Shown: positions 26,205 to 41,400, counted from the stretch's first letter. The stretch is DNA of 64,000 nt from Hydractinia symbiolongicarpus (GCF_029227915.1 NC_079883.1:29452001-29516000); one strand, 5' to 3'. A program made the numbers and translations. Notes: generated by a model from the sequence alone, not told the origin.

Positions 26205-29200
26205 CCTGTGGGACCAATCCTAGCCGTTATCGCGCGCTGAAGAAATAGCGACAGTTTCAAAAACTACATTTCATTGACTTTAGAACGGTGTCAATCCCTT
26301 TGAGTTACAACGGTTGCGTCACATATTCGTACCAACATGTATTTAGTGATTTTCATCCAATTTTACTAAGTTGTATTGCTTTTAACAGTTAAACGATTGA
26401 CTGTGGGAATTAATTGAACTGACTCTGGACTATGTCCTTATAAATGTGATAGATGAGCCAATTGGTCTCCTAGGAATAACTTTCTTTTTAATTTGACGTG
26501 ATGGCTGGAATTCAGCGATTACATTAGGGTCTGTGATAGCGCTTTATTTAAAAATTTAGATAAATAAGTCTTTTCTTACTGTGGAACCAATCCCAGCCGT
26601 TAGCACGCGCTGAAAAAAGAGGAAAAGTTCAAAAGACTACATTTCATTGACTTTCTAGCGGTGTAAATCCGTTTGAGTTACCACTGTGGCGTCACATATT
26701 CGTACCAACATGTATCTAGCCATAGTATTCGGATATTACTGGGTTGCATCGCTTTTTACAGTGAAGCGTTTGACTGTGGGACTTAATTGAACTGATTTTA
26801 GACTTTGACCTTATAAATGTCATAAATGGGCCAGTTTGACTACAAGAAAAAACATTCTTCTTAATTTGACATGATTGCTGGAACTCAGCGATTACACTAG
26901 GCTCTGTGGTAGCGCTTTATGTAAAAATTTAGATAAATAAGTCTTTTTTTACTGTGGGACCAATCCTGGCCGTTAGCACGCACTGAAGAAATAGAGACAT
27001 TCTCAAAAACTTCATTTCATTGACTTCTAGGCGGTATCAATCCGTTTGAGTTACAACAGTTGCATCACATATTCGTACCAACCTGTATTTAGTGATATCT
27101 TTCCGATATTACTAAGTTATATTGCTTTTAACAGTGAAACGATTGACTGTGGAACTTAATTGAACTAACTTTGGACTGTGACCTTATAAATGTGATAAAT
27201 ATGCCAGTTTGGACCCCAGAAGTAACGTTCTTCTTAATTTGACATGATTGCTGGAACTGAGCGATTACACTGGGCGCTGTGATAGCAATTTTTTAAAAAA
27301 TTAGGATAAATAAGTCTTTTTTTACTGTGGGACTAATCCTGGCCGTTAGCACACGCTGAAGAAATAGAGACATTCTCAAAAACTACATTTCATCGACTTC
27401 TTGGCGGTATCAATCCATTTGAGCTACAACGGTTGCGTCACATATTCGTATCAACATGTATTTAGCGATAGTATTCTGATATTACTAGGTTGCATCGCCT
27501 TTAACAGTGAAACGATTGACTGTGGGACTTAATTGAACTGACTTTGGACTTTGACTTTTTAAATGTGATACCAGAACCAGTTTGAGTACAAGAAATAGCA
27601 TTCTTCTTAATTTGACATGATTGCTGGAACTCAGCGATTGCACTGGGCGCTGTGGTAGAGTTTTATTTAAAAATTAAGTTAAATAACTCATTTTTTACTG
27701 TGGGTATAATCCCAGCCGTTAGTTCGCGCTGAAGAAATAGAGACAGTTTCAAAAATTACATTTTATTGACTTTCTAACGGTGTCAATCCGTTTGAGTTAC
27801 AACGGTTGCGTCACATATTCGTACCAACATGTATTTAGTGATATCTTTCCGATGTTACTAAGTTATATCGCTTTTAACAGTGAAACGATTGACTGTGGAA
27901 CTTAATTGAACTAACTTTGGACTGTGACCTTATAAATGTGATAAGTGAGCCAACTGGACCCAAGAAATAACATTCTTCTTAATTTGACATGATTGCCGGA
28001 ACTCAGCGATTACACTGGGCGCTGTGGTAGCACTTCATTTAAAAATTTAAAAAGAAAATTCATTTTTTACTGTGGGACCAATCCTAGCCGTTATCGCGCG
28101 CTGAAGAAATAGCGATAGTTTCAAAAACTACATTTTATTGACTTTCTAATGGTATCAATCCGTTTCAGTTACAACTGTTGCGTCACATATTCGTCCCCAC
28201 ATGTATTTTGCAATAGTATTCGGATATTACTAGGTTGTATCGCTTTTAACAGTGAAACGTTTGACTTTGGGACTTAATTGAACTGATTTTGGACTTTGAC
28301 CTTATAAATGTGATAAATGAGCCAGTTTAACTACAAGAAGTAACATTTTTTCTTAATTTGAGTTGATTGCTGGAAATCAGCGATCGCACTGGGCGCTCTC
28401 GTAGAGTTTTATTTAAAAAAAATTAAATAAGTCATTTTTTACTGTGGGACCAATCCCAGCCGTTATCGCGCGCTGAAGAAATAGCGACAGTTTCAAAAAC
28501 TATATTTCATTCACTTTCTAACGGTATCAATCCTTTGAGTTACGACGGTTGCGCCAAATATTCGTCCCCACATGTATTCAGCGATAGTATTTGGATATTA
28601 CTAGGTTGCATCGCTTTTAACAGTGAAAAGTTTGACTGTGGGACTTAATTGAACTGATTTTGGACTTTGACCTTATAAATGTGATAAATGAGCCAGTTTG
28701 ATTACAGGAAGTAACATTCTTCCTAATTTGAATTGATTGCTGGAACTCAGCGATAGCACTGGGCGCTGTGGTAGAGTTTTATTTAAAAATTAAGTTAAAA
28801 AAGTCATTTTTTACTGTGGGACCAATCCCAGCCGTTAGTTCGCGCTGAAGAAATAGACACATTCTCAAAAACTGCATTTCATTGACTTCTTGCCGTTATC
28901 AATCCGTTTGAGTTACAACGGCTGCGTCACATATTCGTACCAACATGTATTTAGCGATAGTATTCGGATATTACTAGGTTGCATTGTTTTTAACAGCGAA
29001 ACGTTTGACTGTGGGACTTAATTGAACTGATTTTGGACTTTGACCTTATAAATGTGATAAATGAGCCAGTTTGACTACAAGAAATAGCCTTCTTCTTAAT
29101 TTGACTTGATTGCTGGAAATCAGCGATCGCACTGGGCGCTGTGGTAGTGTTTTATTTAAAAAAAGTTAAATTAGTCATTTTTTACTGTGGGACCAATCCC

Positions 29201-31480
29201 AGCCGTTATCGCGTGCTGAAGAAATAGCGACAGTTTCAAAAACTACATTTTATTCACTTTCTAACGGTATCAATCCTTTGAGTTACGACGGTTGCGCCAA
29301 ATATTCGTCCCCACATGTATTCAGCGATAGTATTTGGATATTACTAGGTTGCATCGCTTTTAACAGTGAAAAGTTTGACTGTGGGACTTAATTGAACTGA
29401 TTTTGGACTTTGACCTTATAAATGTGATAAATTAGCCGGTTTGATTACAGGAAGTAACATTCTTCCTAATTTGACTTGATTGCTGGAATTCAGCGAGTAC
29501 ACTAGGCTCTGTGGTAGTGCTTTATTTAAAAATTTAGATAAATAAGTCTTTTTTTTCTGTGGGACTAATACTGGCCGTTAGCACGCGCTGAAGAAATAGA
29601 GACATTCTCAAAAACTACATTTCATCGACTTCTTGCCGGTATCAATCCGTTTGAGTTACAACGGTTGCGTCACATATTCGTACCAACATGTATTTAGCGA
29701 TAGTATTCAGATATTACTAGGTTGCATCGTTTTTAACAGCGAAACGTTTGACTGTGGGACTTAATTGAACTGATTTTGGACTCTGACCTTATAAATGTGA
29801 TAAATGAGCCAGTTTGACTACAAAAAGTAACATCCTTCTTAATTTGACATGATTGCTGAAACTCAGCGATTACAGCGGGCACTGCGGTAACTCTTTGTTA
29901 AAAAATTAGGATAAATAAGTCTGTTTTTACTGTGGGACCAATCCTAGCCGTTAGTTCGCGCTGAAGAAGTAGAGAAAGTTTCAAAAACTATATTTCATTG
30001 ACTTTCTAATGGTGTCAATCCGTTTCAGTTACAACGGTTGCGTCACATATTTGTACCAACATGTATTTAGTGATTTTCTTCCAATTTTACTAAGTTGTAT
30101 TGCTTTTAACAGTGAAACGATTGACTGTGGGAATTAATTGAACTGACTCTGGACTATGTCCTTATAAATGTGAAGGATGAGCCAATTGGTCTCCAAGGAA
30201 TAACTTTCTTCTTAATTTGACGTGATGGCTTGGATTCAGCGATTACACTAGGCTCTGTGGTAGTGCTTTATTTAAAATTTAGATAAATAAGTCTTTTTTT
30301 AATATGGGACCAATCCTAGCCGTTATCGCGCACTGAATAAATAGCGACAGTTTCAAAAACTACATCTCATTGACTTTCTAACGGTATCAATCCATTTGAG
30401 TTACAACGGTTGCGTCACATATTCGTACCAACATGTATTTAGCGATAGTATTCTGATATTGCTGGGTTGCATCGCTTTTAACATTGAAACGATTGACTCT
30501 GGGAATTAATTGAACTGATTCTGGACTGTGACCTTGTAAATGCGATAAATGAGCCAACTGGGCTCCCTGGAATAACATTCTTCTTAATTCGACATGATTG
30601 CTGGAATTCAGCGAGTACACTAGGCTCTGTGGTAGTGCTTTATTTAAAAAGTTAGATAAATAATTCTCTTTTTACTGTGGGACTAATCCTGGCCGTTAGC
30701 ACGCGCTGAAGAAACAGAGACATTCTCAAAAACCACATTTCATCGACTTCTTGGCGGTGTCAATCCATTTGAGCTACAACGGTTGCGTCACATATTCGTA
30801 TCAACATGTATTTAGCGATAGTATTCTGATATTACTAGGTTGCATCGCCTTTAACAGTGAAACGATTGACTGTGGGACTTAATGGAACTGACTTTGGACT
30901 TTGACTTTATAAATGTGATACCAGAACCAGTTTGACTACAAGAAATAGCATTCTTCCTAATTTGACATGATTGCTGGAACTCAGCGATTGCACTGGGCGC
31001 TGTGGTAGAGTTTTATTTAAAAATTAAGTTAAATAACTCATTTTTTACTGTGGGACCAATCCCAGCCGTTAGTTCGCGCTGAAGAAATAGAGACAGTTTC
31101 AAAAATTACATTTTATTGACTTTCTAACGGTGTCAATCCGTTTGAGTTACAACGGTTGCCTCACATATTCGTACCAACATGTATTTAGTGATATCTTTCC
31201 GATGTTACTAAGTTATATCGCTTTTAACAGTGAAACGATTGACTGTGGAACTTAATTGAACTAACTTTGGACTGTGACCTTTTAAATGTGATAAGTGAGC
31301 CAACTGGACCCAAGAAATAACATTCTTCTTAATTTGACATGATTGCCGGAACTCAGCGATTACACTGGGCGCTGTGGTAGCACTTCATTTAAAAATTTAA
31401 AAAGAAAATTCATTTTTTACTGTGGGACCAATCCTAGCCGTTATCGCGCGCTGAAGAAATAGCGATAGTTTCAAAAACTA
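26205..31480. repeat. 5.3 kb block duplicated at 38,490-44,137
   Basis: The displacement is 12,285 bp (33 units) up to about 28,560 and 12,657 bp (34 units) after it, because the second copy carries one extra unit. Shared rare variants run throughout: GATTTTCATCC (26,346/38,631), GAAAAAAGAGGAAAAG, ACCAACCTGTATT, TGATACCAGAACCAG and TTAAAAAGAAAATTC. It is the longest duplication within the window. The left edge lies at TTTTCCTGTGGGACC. The T1-T2-T3 triplet is at 29,750-30,620. Confidence 0.87.
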
Positions 31481-34299
31481 CATTTTATTGACTTTCTAAT
31501 GGTATCAATCCGTTTGAGTTACAACGGTTGCGTCACATATTCGTACCAACATGTATTTAGCGATAGTATTCAGATATTACTAGGTTGCATCCCTTTTAAC
31601 AGTGAAAAGTTTGACTGTGGGACTTAATTGAACTGATTTTGGACTTTGACCTTATAAATGTGATAAATTAGCCGGTTTGATTACAGGAAGTAACATTCTT
31701 CCTAATTTGACTTGATTGCTGGAATTCAGCGAGTACACTAGGCTCTGTGGTAGTGCTTTATTTAAAAATTTAGATAAATAAGTCTTTTTTTTCTGTGGGA
31801 CTAATACTGGCCGTTAGCACGCGCTGAAGAAATAGAGACATTCTCAAAAACTACATTTCATCGACTTCTTGCCGGTATCAGTCCGTTTGAGTTACAACGG
31901 TTGCGTCACATATTCGTACCAACATGTATTTAGCGATAGTATTCAGATATTACTAGGTTGCATCGTTTTTAACAGCGAAACGTTTGACTGTGGGACTTAA
32001 TTGAACTGATTGTGGACTCTGACCTTATAAATGTGATAAATGAGCCAGTTTGGCTACAAGAAGTAACATCCTTCTTAATTTGACATGATTGCTGAAACTC
32101 AGCGATTACAGCGGGCACTGCGGTAACTCTTTGTTAAAAAATTAGGATAAATAACTCTGTTTTTACTGTGGGACCAATCCTAGCCGTTACTTCGCGCTGA
32201 AGAAGTAGAGAAAGTTTCAAAAACTATATTTCATTGACTTTCTAATGGTGTCAATCCGTTTCAGTTACAACGGTTGCGTCACATATTTGTACCAACATGT
32301 ATTTAGTGATTTTCTTCCAATTTTACTAAGTTGTATTGCTTTTAACAGTGAAACGATTGACTGTGGGACTTAATTGAACTGATTTTGGACTTTGACCTTA
32401 TAAATGTGATAAATGAGCCAGTTTGACTACAAGAAGTAACATTCTTCTTAATTTGACTTGATTGCTGGAACTCAGCAATTGCACTGGGCACTGTGGTAGC
32501 GTTTTATTTAAAAGTTAAGTTAAATAAGTCATTTTTTACTTTGGGAACAATCCAAGCCGCTAGTTCGCGCTGAAGAAACAGAGACATTCTCAAAAACTAC
32601 ATTTCATCGACTTCTTGGCGGTGTCAATCCATTTGAGCTACAACGGTTGCGTCACATATTCGTATCAACATGTATTTAGCGATAGTATTCTGATATTACT
32701 AGGTTGCATCGCCTTTAACAGTGAAACGATTGACTGTGGGACTTAGTGGAACTGACTTTGGACTTTGACTTTATAAATGTGATACCAGAACCAGTTTGAC
32801 TACAAGAAATAGCATTCTTCCTAATTTGACATGATTGCTGGAACTCAGCGATTGCACTGAGCGCTGTGGTAGAGTTTTATTTAAAAATTAAGTTAAATAA
32901 CTCATTTTTTACTGTGGGACCAATCCCAGCCGTTAGTTCGCGCTGAAGAAATAGAGACAGTTTCAAAAATTACATTTTATTGACTTTCTAACGGTGTCAA
33001 TCCGTTTGAGTTACAACGGTTGCCTCACATATTCGTACCAACATGTATTTAGTGATATTTTTCCGATGTTACTAAGTTATATCGCTTTTAACAGTGAAAC
33101 GATTGACTGTGGAACTTAATTGAACTAACTTTGGACTGTGACCTTTTAAATGTGATAAGTGAGCCAACTGGACCCAAGAAATAACATTCTTCTTAATTTG
33201 ACATGATTGCCGGAACTCAGCGATTACACTGGGCGCTGTGGTAGCACTTCATTTAAAAATTTAAAAAGAAAATTCATTTTTTACTGTGGGACCAATCCTA
33301 GCCGTTATCGCGCGCTGAAGAAATAGCGATAGTTTCAAAAACTACATTTTATTGACTTTCTAATGGTATCAATCCGTTTCAGTTACAAATGTTGCGTCAC
33401 ATATTCGTCCCCACATGTATTTTGCAATAGTATTCGGATATTACTAGGTTGTATCGCTTTTAACAGTGAGACGTTTGACTTTGGGACTTAATTGAACTGA
33501 TTTTGGACTTTGACCTTATAAATGTGATAAATGAGCCAGTTTAACTACAAGAAGTAACATTTTTTCTTAATTTGACTTGATTGCTGGAAATCAGCGATCG
33601 CACTGGGCGCTCTCGTAGAGTTTTATTTAAAAAAAATTAAATAAGTCATTTTTTACTCTGGGACCAATCCCAGCCGTTATCGCGCGCTGAAGAAATAGCG
33701 ACAGTTTCAAAAACTACATTTCATTCACTTTCTAACGGTATCAATCCTTTTAGTTACGACGGTTGCGCCAAATATTCGTCTCCACATGTATTCAGCGATA
33801 GTATTTGGATATTACTAAGTTGCATCGCTTTTAACAGTGAAAAGTTTGACTGTGGGACTTAATTGAACTGATTTTGGACTTTGACCTTATAAATGTGATA
33901 AATGAGCCAGTTTGATTACAGGAAGTAACATTCTTCCTAATTTGACTTGATTGCTGGAACTCAGCGATAGCACTGGGCGCTGTGGTAGTGTTTTATTTAA
34001 AAAAAGTTAAATTAGTCATTTTTTACTGTGGGACCAATCCCAGCCGTTATCGCGTGCTGAAGAAATAGCGACAGTTTCAAAAACTACATTTCATTCACTT
34101 TCTAACGGTATCAATCCTTTTAGTTACGACGGTTGCGCCAAATATTCGTCCCCACATGTATTCAGCGATAGTATTTGGATATTACTAGGTTGCATCGCTT
34201 TTAACAGTGAAAAGTTTGACTGTGGGACTTAATTGAACAGATTTTGGACTTTGACCTTATAAATGTGATAAATGAGCCAGTTTGATTACAGGAAGTAAC
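31481..34299. repeat. Patchwork of satellite segments
   Basis: The units here match several places in short runs. The stretch 32,588-33,348 repeats 30,725-31,485 at 1,863 bp (five units), sharing the rare TTAATGG or TTAGTGG variants. The stretch 32,359-32,577 is closest to 18,590-18,808. From about 33,300 the sequence matches 44,090 onward at 10,793 bp, with shared GTGAGACGTTTGAC and TTTTTACTCTGGG. This looks like conversion or multiple exchanges rather than one duplication. Confidence 0.75.
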
Positions 34300-37200
34300 A
34301 TTCTTCCTAATTTGACATGATTGCTGAAACTCAGCGATTACAGCGGGCACTGCGGTAACTCTTTGTTAAAAAATTAGGATAAATAAGTCTGTTTTTACTG
34401 TGGGACCAATCCTAGCCGTTAGTTCGCGCTGAAGAAGTAGAGACAGTTTCAAAAACTATATTTTATTGACTTTCTAATGGTGTCAATCCGTTTCAGTTAC
34501 AACGGTTGCGTCACATATTTGTACCAACATGTATTTAGTGATTTTCTTCCAATTTTACTAAGTTGTATTGCTTTTAACAGTGAAACGATTGACTGTGGGA
34601 ATTAATTGAACTGACTCTGGACTATGTCCTTATAAATGTGAAGGATGAGCCAATTGGTCTCCAAGGAATAACTTTCTTCTTAATTTGACGTGATGGCTTG
34701 GATTCAGCGATTACACTAGGCTCTGTGGTAGCGCTTTATTTAAAATTTAGATAAATAAGTCTTTTTTTAATATGGGACCAATCCTAGCCGTTATCGCGCA
34801 CTGAAGAAATAGCGACAGTTTCAAAAACTACATCTCATTGACTTTCTAACGGTATCAATCCATTTGAGTTACAACGGTTGCGTCACATATTCGTACCAAC
34901 ATGTATTTAGCGATAGTATTCTGATATTGCTAGGTTGCATCGCTTTTAACATTGAAACGATTGACTCTGGGAATTAATTGAACTGATTCTGGACTGTGAC
35001 CTTGTAAATGCGATAAATGAGCCAATTGGGCTCCAAGGAATAACATTCTTCTTAATTCGACATGATTGCTGGAATTCAGCGAGTACACTAGGCTCTGTGG
35101 TAGTGCTTTATTTAAAAATTTAGATAAATAAGTCTTTTTTTACAGTGGGACTAATATTGGCCGTTAGCACGCGCTGAAGAAATAGAGACATTCTCAAAAA
35201 CTACATTTCATCGACTTCTTGCCGGTATCAATCCGTTTGAGTTACAACGGTTGCGTCACATATTCGTCCCCACATGTATTTTGCAATAGTATTCGGATAT
35301 TACTAGGTTGCATCGCTTTTATCAGTGAAACGTTTGACTGTGGGACTTAATTGAACTGATTTTGGACTTTGACCATATAGATGTGGTAAATGAGCCAGTT
35401 TGACTACAAGAAGTAACATCCTTCTTAATTTGACATGATTGCTGAAACTCAGCGATTACAGCGGGCACTGCGGTAACTCTTTGTTAAAAAATTAGGATAA
35501 ATAAGTCTGTTTTTACTGTGGGACCAATCCTAGCCGTTAGTTCGCGCTGAAGAAGTAGAGACAGTTTCAAAAACTATATTTCATTGACTTTCTAACGGTG
35601 TCAATCCGTTTCAGTTACAACGGTTGCGTCACATATTTGTACCAACATGTATTTAGTGATTTTCTTCCAATTTTACTAAGTTGTATTGCTTTTAACAGTG
35701 AAACGATTGACTGTGGGAAATAATTGAACTGACTCTAGACTATGTCCTTATAAATGTGAAAGATGAGCCAATTGGTCTCCAAGGAATAACTTTCTTCTTA
35801 ATTTGACGTGATGGCTTGGATTCAGCGATTACACTAGGCTCTGTGGTAGCGCTTTATTTAAAATTTAGATCAATAAGTCTTTTTTTACTATGGGACCAAT
35901 CCTAGCCGTTATCGCGCGCTGAAGAAATAGCGACAGTTTCAAAAACTACATCTCATTGACTTTCTAACGGTATCAATCCATTTGAGTTACAACGGTTGCG
36001 TCACATATTCGTACCAACATGTATTTAGCGATAGTATTCTGATATTGCTAGGTTGCATCGCTTTTAACATTGAAACGATTGACTCTGGGAATTAATTGAA
36101 CTGATTCTGGACTGTGACCTTGTAAATGCGATAAATGAGCCAATTGGGCTCCAAGGAATAACATTCTTCTTAATTCGACATGATTGCTGGAATTCAGCGA
36201 GTACACTAGGCTCTGTGGTAGTGCTTTATTTAAAAATTTAGATAAATAAGTCTTTTTTACTGTGGGACTAATACTGGCCGTTAGCACGCGCTGAATAAAT
36301 AGAGACATTCTCAAAACTACATTTCATCGACTTCTTGCCGGTATCAATCCGTTTGATTTACAACTGTTGCGTCACATATTCGTCCCCACATGTATTTTGC
36401 AATAGTATTCGGTTATTACTAGGTTGCATCGCTTTTATCAGTGAAACGTTTGATTGTGGGACTTAATTGAACTGATTTTGGACTTTGACCATATAGATGT
36501 GGTAAATGAGCCAGTTTGACTACAAGAAGTTTCATCCTTCTTAATTTGACATGATTGCTGAAACTCAGCGATTACAGCGGGCACTGCGGTAACTCTTTGT
36601 TAAAAAATTAGGATAAATAAGTCTGTTTTTACTGTGGGACCAATCCTAGCCGTTAGTTCGCGCTGAAGAAGTAGAGACAGTTTTAAAAACTATATTTCAT
36701 TGACTTTCTAACGGTGTCAATCCGTTTCAGCTACAACGGTTGCGTCACATATTTGTACCAACATGTATTCAGTGATTTTCTTCCAATTTTACTAAGTTGT
36801 ATTTCTTTTAACAGTGAAACGATTGACTGTGGGAATTAATTGAACTGACTCTGGACTATGTCCTTATAAATGTGAAAGATGAGCCAATTGGTCTCCAAGG
36901 AATAACTTTCTTCTTAATTTGACGTGATGGCTTGGATTCAGCGATTACACTAGGCTCTGTGGTAGCGCTTTATTTAAAATTTAGATAAATAAGTCTTTTT
37001 TTACTATGGGACCAATCCTAGCCGTTATCACGCACTGAAGAAATAGCAACAGTTTCAAAAACTACACCTCATTGACTTCCTAACGGTATCAATCCATTTG
37101 AGTTACAACGGTTGCGTCACATATTCGTACCAACATGTATTTAGCGATAGTATTCTGATATTGCTAGGTTGCATCGCCTTTAACAGTGAAGCGATTGACT

Positions 37201-37600
37201 GTGGGACTTAATTGAACTGATTCTGGACTGTGACCTTGTAAATGCGATAAATGAGCCAATTGGGCTCCAAGGAATATCATTCTTCTTAATTCGACATGAT
37301 TTCTGGAATTCAGCGAGTATACTAGGCTCTGTGGTAGTGCTTTATTAAAAAAATTAGATAAATAAGTCTTTTTTTACTGTGGGACTAATCCTGGCCGTTA
37401 GCACGCACTGAAGAAATAGAGCCATTCTCAAAAATTACATTTCATCGACTTCTTGGCGGTATCAATCCGTTTGAGTTACAACGGTTACGTCACATATTCG
37501 TACCAACATGTATTTAGCGATAGTATTCTGATATTACTAGGTTGCATCACCTTTAACAGTGAAAGGATTGACTGTGGGACTTAATTGAACTGATTTTGGA
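34300..37600. repeat. Three-unit higher-order repeat, 3 copies
   Basis: T1-T2-T3 triplets of about 1,116 bp occur three times. T1 markers are at 34,317 (GACATGATTGCTGAAACTC), 35,375 and 36,491 (ATATAGATGTGG). The second and third copies match 48.1-50.2 kb at 13,024 bp (35 units), sharing TTTAGATCAATAAG (35,864/48,888) and a two-base deletion in TTCTCAAAACTACATTTC (36,308/49,333). The last triplet carries CTACACCTCATTGAC and GTGAAGCGATTGAC. Confidence 0.85.
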
Positions 37601-38440
37601 CTTTGACCTTATAAATGTGATAAATGAGCCAGTTTAACTACAAGAAGTAACATTCTTATTAATTTGACTTGATTGCTGGAAATCAGCGATCGCACTGGGC
37701 GCTGTGGTAGAGTTTTATTTAAAAAAAGTTATGTAAGTCATTTTTTACTGTGGGACCAATCCCAGCCGTTATCGCGCGCTGAAGAAATAGCGACAGTTTC
37801 AAAAACTACATTTCATTCACTTTCTAACGGTATCAATCCTTTGAGTTACGACGGTTGCGCCAAATATTCGTCCCCATTTGTATTCAGCGATAGTATTTGG
37901 ATATTACTAGGTTGCATCGCTTTTAACAGTGAAAAGTTTGACTGTGGGACTTAATTGAACTGATTTTGGACTTTGACCTTATAAATGTGATAAATGAGCC
38001 AGTTTGATTACAGGAAGTAACATTCTTCCTAATTTGACTTGATTGCTGGAACTCAGCGATAGCACTGGGCGCTGTGGTAGAGTTTTATTTAAAAGTTAAG
38101 TTAAATAAGTCATTTTTTACTGTGGGACCAATCCCAGCCGTTAGTTCGCGCTGAAGAAATAGAGACATTCTCAAAAACTACATTTCATTGACTTCTTGCC
38201 GGTATCAATCCGTTTGAGTTACAACGGCTGCTTCACATTTGCGTACCAACATGTATTTAGCGATAGTATTCGGATATTACTAGGTTGCATCGTTTTTAAC
38301 AGCAAAACGTTTGACTGTGGGACTTAATTGAACTGATTTTGGACTTTGACCTTATAAATGTGATAAATGAGCCAGTTTGACTACAAGAAATAGCATTCTT
38401 CTTAATTTGACTTGATTGCTGGAAATCAGCGATCGCACTG
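37575..38440. repeat. Satellite block copied at 52,460-53,325
   Basis: The displacement is 14,885 bp (40 units). Shared markers are AAAAAAAGTTATGTAAG and ACGGCTGCTTCACATTTGCG (38,224 and 53,109). The second marker also appears at 50,506. The short open frame this block carries on the plus strand is present in both copies but is satellite sequence with no sign of coding constraint. Confidence 0.8.
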
Positions 38441-38489
38441 GGCGCTGTGGTAGAGTTTTATTTAATAAAAGTTAAATAAGTCATTTTTT

Positions 38490-41400
38490 CCTGTGGGACC
38501 AATCCCAGCCGTTATCGCGCGCTGAAGAAATAGCGACAGTTTCAAAAACTACATTTCATTGACTTTAGAACGGTGTCAATCCGTTTGAGTTACAACGGTT
38601 GCGTCACATATTCGTACCAACATGTATTTAGTGATTTTCATCCAATTTTACTAAGTTGTATTGCTTTTAACAGTTAAACGATTGACTGTGGGAATTATAT
38701 GAACTGACTCTGGACTATGTCCTTATAAATGTGATAGATGAGCCAATTGGTCTCCTAGGAATAACTTTATTTTTAATTTGACGTGATGGCTGGAATTCAG
38801 CGATTACATTAGGGTCTGTGATAGCGCTTTATTTAAAAATTTAGATAAATAAGTCTTTTCTTACTGTGGAACCAATCCCAGCCGTTAGCACGCGCTGAAA
38901 AAAGAGGAAAAGTTCCAAAGACTACATTTCATTGACTTTCTAGCGGTGTAAATCCGTTTGAGTTACAACGGTGGCGTCACATATTCGTACCAACATGTAT
39001 CTAGCCATAGTATTCGGATATTACTGGGTTGCATCGCTTTTTACAGTGAAACGTTTGACTGTGGGACTTAATTGAACTGATTTTAGACTTTGACCTTATA
39101 AATGTGATAAATGAGCCAGTTTGACTACAAGAAATAACATTCTTCTTAATTTGACATGATTGCTGGAACTCAGCGATTACACTAGGCTCTGTGGTAGCGC
39201 TTTATGTAAAAATTTAGATAAATAAGTCTTTTTTTACTGTGGGACCAATCCTGGCCGTTAGCACGCACTGAAGAAATAGAGACATTCTCAAAAACTTCAT
39301 TTCATTGACTTCTTGGCGGTATCAATCCGTTTGAGTTACAACAGTTGCATCACATATTCGCACCAACCTGTATTTAGTGATATCTTTCCGATATTACTAA
39401 GTTATATTGCTTTTAACAGTGAAACGATTGACTGTGGAACTTAATTGAACTAACTTTGGACTGTGACCTTATAAATGTGATAAATGAGCCAGTTTGGACC
39501 CCAGAAGTAACGTTCTTCTTAATTTGACATGATTGCTGGAACTGAGCGATTACACTGGGCGCTGTGATAGCAATTTTTTAAAAAATTAGGATAAATAAGT
39601 CTTTTTTTACTGTGGGACTAATCCGGGCCGTTAGCAAGCGCTGAAGAAATAGAGACATTCTCAAAAACTACATTTCATCGACTTCTTGGCGGTATCAATC
39701 CATTTGAGCTACAACGGTTGCGTCACATATTCGTATCAACATGTATTTAGCGATAGTATTCTGATATTACTAGGTTGCATCGCCTTTAACAGTGAAACGA
39801 TTGACTGTGGGACTTAATTGAACTGACTTTAGACTTTGACTTTTTAAATGTGATACCAGAACCAGTTTGACTACAAGAAATAGCATTCTTCTTAATTTGA
39901 AACGATTGCTGGAACTCAGCGATTGCACTGGGCGCTGTGGTAGAGTTTTATTTAAAAACTAAGTTAAATAACTCATTTTTTACTGTGGGACCAATCCCAG
40001 CCGTTAGTTCGCGCTGAAGAAATAGAGACAGTTTCAAAAATTACATTTTATTGACTTCCTAACGGTGTCAATCCGTTTGAGTTACAACGGTTGCGTCACA
40101 TATTCGTACCAACATGTATTTAGTGACATCTTTCCGATGTTACTAAGTTATATCGCTTTTAACAGTGAAACGATTGACTGTGGAACTTAATTGAACTAAC
40201 TTTGGACTGTGACCTTATAAATGTGATAAGTGAGCCAACTGGACCCAAGAAATAACATTCTTCTTAATTTGACATGATTGACGGAACTCAGCGATTACAC
40301 TGGGCGCTGTGGTAGCACTTCATTTACAAATTTAAAAAGAAAATTCATTTTTTACTGTGGGACCAATCCTAGCCGTTATCGCGCGCTGAAGAAATAGCGA
40401 TAGTTTCAAAAACTACATTTTATTGACTTTCTAATGGTATCAATCCGTTTCAGTTACAACTGTTGCGTCACATATTCGTCCCCACATGTATTTTGCAATA
40501 GTATTCGGATATTACTAGATTGTATCGCTTTTAACAGTGAAACGTTTGACTTTGGGACTTAATTGAACTGATTTTGGACTTGGACCTTATAAATGTGATA
40601 AATGAGCCAGTTTAACTACAAGAAGTAACATTTTTTCTTAATTTGACTTGATTGCTGGAAATCAGCGATCGCACTGGGCGCTCTCGTAGAGTTTTATTTA
40701 AAAAAAATTAAATAAGTCATTTTTTACTGTGGGACCAATGCCAGCCGTTATCGCGCGCTGAAGAAATAGCGACAGTTTCAAAAACTACATTTCATTCACT
40801 TTCTAACGGTATCAATCCTTTGAGATACGACGGTTGCGCCAAATATTCGTCCCCACATGTATTTTGCAATAGTATTCGGATATTACTAGGTTGTATCGCT
40901 TTTAACAGTGAAACGTTTGACTTTGGGACTTAATTGAACTGATTTTGGACTTGGACCTTATAAATGTGATAAATGAGCCAGTTTAACTACAAGAAGTAAC
41001 ATTTTTTCTTAATTTGACTTGATTGCTGGAAATCAGCGATCGCACTGGGCGCTCTCGTAGAGTTTTATTTAAAAAAAATTAAATAAGTCATTTTTTACTG
41101 TGGGACCAATGCCAGCCGTTATCGCGCGCTGAAGAAATAGCGACAGTTTCAAAAACTACATTTCATTCACTTTCTAACGGTATCAATCCTTTGAGATACG
41201 ACGGTTGCGCCAAATATTCGTCCCCACATGTATTCAGCGATTGTATTTGGATATTACTAGGTTGCATCGCTTTTAGCAGTGAAAAGTTTGACTGTGGGAC
41301 TTAATTGAACTGATTTTGGACTTTGACCTTATAAATGTGATAAATGAGCCAGTTTGGTTACAGGAAGTAACATTCTTCCTAATTTGACTTGATTGCTGGA

